From: Pegea sp. RAD2-039
Taxonomy: Eukaryota > Chordata > Thaliacea > Salpida > Salpidae
Reading direction: 5' to 3'
Length of the DNA stretch: 64,000 nt
Assembly: GCA_034620365.1 (NCBI GenBank)
Contig: JAQGEQ010000015.1
Coordinates: forward strand, 162,266-226,265
The number at the start of each line of letters is the position of its first letter. The stretch's first letter is position 1. Below, in pieces: positions 61,741 to 64,000 of this stretch. The notes under the pieces were generated by a model, which saw only the letters and a program-made list of their open reading frames with translations, was not told the DNA's origin and made no database searches. The position numbers and the translations under genes were made by a program.

Positions 61741-64000
61741 GGTTAATATTAAGAGCTGACTATTGTTACAAACAGTCTTTCATATTCGTTGTGTGTCCTG
61801 ATATTTTTGGGGATTTTAATTTTAGTAAAATTGATTGAAATAACCTGAATTCAGCATTTATGGGAAGATCGTTTAACTTGGATAGCGATAATACTAATTC
61901 AGCCTTTCTAAGTCATGCCTTTGTAAGCTTCTTCAGTGCCAATAGCCTATCTCAGATGGTTACTTTTCCAACCCAAGTTATTAATATTGCTTTAAATCTT
62001 CTTATCACATCAAAACCTCAGAACATTATCTACGTTGATAAAAAAGAGCCTTTTGCTTTGACATGCAATCACAACATGATTGATTCAAGCTCCATCAAAC
62101 TTTTTCCATGAACGTTACAACTTCAAGCAAAAGAAAATTTATCGTTGAAATTATGACGGTATCAACAAGTTTCTATCAGGTGTTGACTGGATTTCTGTTT
62201 TAAAATCTACCAAATACATCAATACTGTTTACTCAAGGTTTACTAACATCGTTAAAGTGTCAATTGAGAAATTCATACATTTTTATAGAGCCAAGAAAAA
62301 AACACATTTGCCCATATATTTAAGGAATTTTACAACATTTAAAAAAACCTCCTATACAAACAAACTGAAACAGACCCTTCCATCAAATCTCTGTACAAAG
62401 ATCTTTGTATAGTTTGCAAGAAATATATTTCTAATTTATACTTAAGGAGAAAAAGTGTAGTCTTATCTTCACCTAGCAAGAAAACGTTTTTTGGACTTCA
62501 TAAATCACAAGCTTAAGGCGAGATCTCAAATACCTCTCTTCCTTGATAACAGCAACCAGCTTGTGATGAAACCAGAGAATAAAGCTGAATTGCTAAACAA
62601 TCAATTTAATAATGTTTTTATAACCGATGATGTTAATACTCCTTCTCTTTCCTACTCCGACATCCTTGCAAATGTCTCTGAGATGATATATCTTGACATA
62701 ACTGTCGATATAATATCTAAGGCTATTTCTTTTTAAAAATCATCAGTTTCCAACACCCCAGATCAGATCTCAGCTTTGTTTTTGAGAAAAACTACTTCCT
62801 CTTTATCACTACTCTTTAACATCACTTTGAAGCGAGGAAGAGTTCCACAAATTTCAAAAAAGCTATTATTACTCCTATTCATAAAAATGGTCCTAGAAAC
62901 ACCGCACTTAACTACAGACCAGTTTCGCTGACTTCAGTTATCTGCAGAACTCAAGAACATATCATTTACAATCATATGACCAGTCATTTGATGGAGCACC
63001 ATCTGATGTTCAGCATGGCTTTGTGAAACGGAAACCTTCTCTAACTCAACATCTCATTTTTCTTAATGAGCTTACAGTATGAAAGTATTACTCCTTGTGA
63101 CACCATATACCTCGATTTTGCTAAAGCGTTTGATTCTGTCCCACACAACAAGCTCATTAATGTATTATAAAATTTAAAAATCAACAGCTATATCTTAAAG
63201 TGGATTGAAGATTCCTTATCAGGTAGAATCCACAAACTCATGTTAAAAGATCTTTATCTACTCTTAGTCATGTCACCAATTTTGTTTCTCAGGGTTCCGT
63301 TTTGGGTCCCCTTCTCTTTTTAATATTCATTGAAGACCTCATCAGAAGACTAGTAGCAGCAGATGGTGTCAATGTGTTTGTGCATGCGTACGTCCAATTC
63401 TTGAATACAATGTCAGTGCATGGATGCCATATCAAGTTAGTGATATCAAAAAAATCGAATCTATTCAGGCAACATTTACGAGATTAGTATGCAGGAAACT
63501 CAATATTAAATACGATAGTTATAAACATCGTATTAACTTCTCGAATTTATATACTCTGGAAATTCGACGGATTAGATACAACTAATTCTTATTTTTTAAA
63601 TTATCCACAATTTAATTGACATTCAGTTTGATGATTTCTCTTCCATTAGTCCTTCCCTCAAGTTATATCAGCTTAGATGACACACATTACATCTTAATAA
63701 GCCCATATCACCTGGTACATTAATCAAAGCGATTTTTTCTCATACGGCACGATTAATACTTTGAACCAGCTGCTATCAGACATTGTCATGTCAGAATCAC
63801 TCGCGTTGTTCAAGAAGAAGTTGAACCGTTATAATATTGCCAACATTGCCATTTCTATACTGTGAACTTTTCCTTTTTTTAATATTACTATAATTCCATG
63901 TAATTCTTCACTGTTATATGATTTGAGGACTACCGAAATGCCATGCGTTACATCTTTTGCTTTCTATATTTCTAACTTAATAGATGTTATTTGTGAGAAT
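61741..64000 (+). mobile_element. LINE copy 2, running off the window
   Basis: Same family as copy 1 and longer at the 5' side. It includes the end of the apurinic-like endonuclease, with the GDFN motif at 61809-61820 followed by a stop where Trp is expected. The element continues through RT and C-terminal regions to the 3' UTR; the window ends inside the terminal module (TTTGTGAGAAT). It has lost about 350 bp relative to copy 1 around 63387, including the YADD box. It lacks the 71-bp insertion of copy 1, so it gives the empty site. The left boundary is approximate. Confidence 0.9.
61797..63865 (+). pseudogene. Decayed LINE polyprotein, copy 2
   Basis: Endonuclease C-terminus, RT N-terminal part (NYRPVSLTSVICR at about 62910) and the RT-C-terminal region ending at TGA 63863-63865. 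Frameshifts near 62090, 62740, 63020 and 63230, several stops and the internal deletion at 63387 make it non-functional. Confidence 0.85.

Overview
The window is nuclear DNA from an animal: very AT-rich, with interrupted genes, GT-AG introns and two non-LTR retrotransposon (LINE) copies. Five conserved genes were assembled exon by exon, with reading phase matching at every junction. They are SYF2, TCTE1/DRC5, a PLEKHH-family protein, a GCK-III kinase (STK24/25/26) and an ABCB11-like full ABC transporter. The ABCB11-like gene, the dense runs of TGACGTCA in gene bodies and the many introns of about 52 nt suggest an invertebrate chordate such as a tunicate. That assignment is an inference and needs a database search.

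Layout. 1-2221: SYF2 (+). 3204-5356: TCTE1/DRC5 (-), convergent with SYF2. 5357-11961: AT-rich DNA with two reverse-oriented LINE 3' ends. 11962-13092: an intronless, GC-richer gene (+) for a basic/acidic protein I do not recognise. 13093-19651: no gene seen. 19652-34966: PLEKHH (-), 24 exons. 39162-43256: STK24/25-like kinase (-), 10 exons, with a small unexplained open frame on the other strand of one intron. 47177-49915: LINE copy 1 with a short element inserted near its 3' end, followed by a fragment of a third copy. 50963-57381: ABCB11-like transporter (-), 31 exons. 61741-64000: LINE copy 2 (+), running off the window.

The genes have unrelated jobs: spliceosome (SYF2), ciliary nexin-dynein regulatory complex (DRC5), membrane/cytoskeleton scaffold (PLEKHH), STRIPAK/MO25-type kinase signalling (STK) and ATP-driven export (ABCB11). 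There is no operon. The best leads are the asymmetric ATP sites of the ABCB11-like protein, the short mobile tail module with a visible empty site, the TGACGTCA enrichment and the unknown repeat-bearing protein at 11962. I saw no CRISPR array, rRNA, convincing tRNA or viral gene. The comparisons with human proteins are from memory, not from a search.
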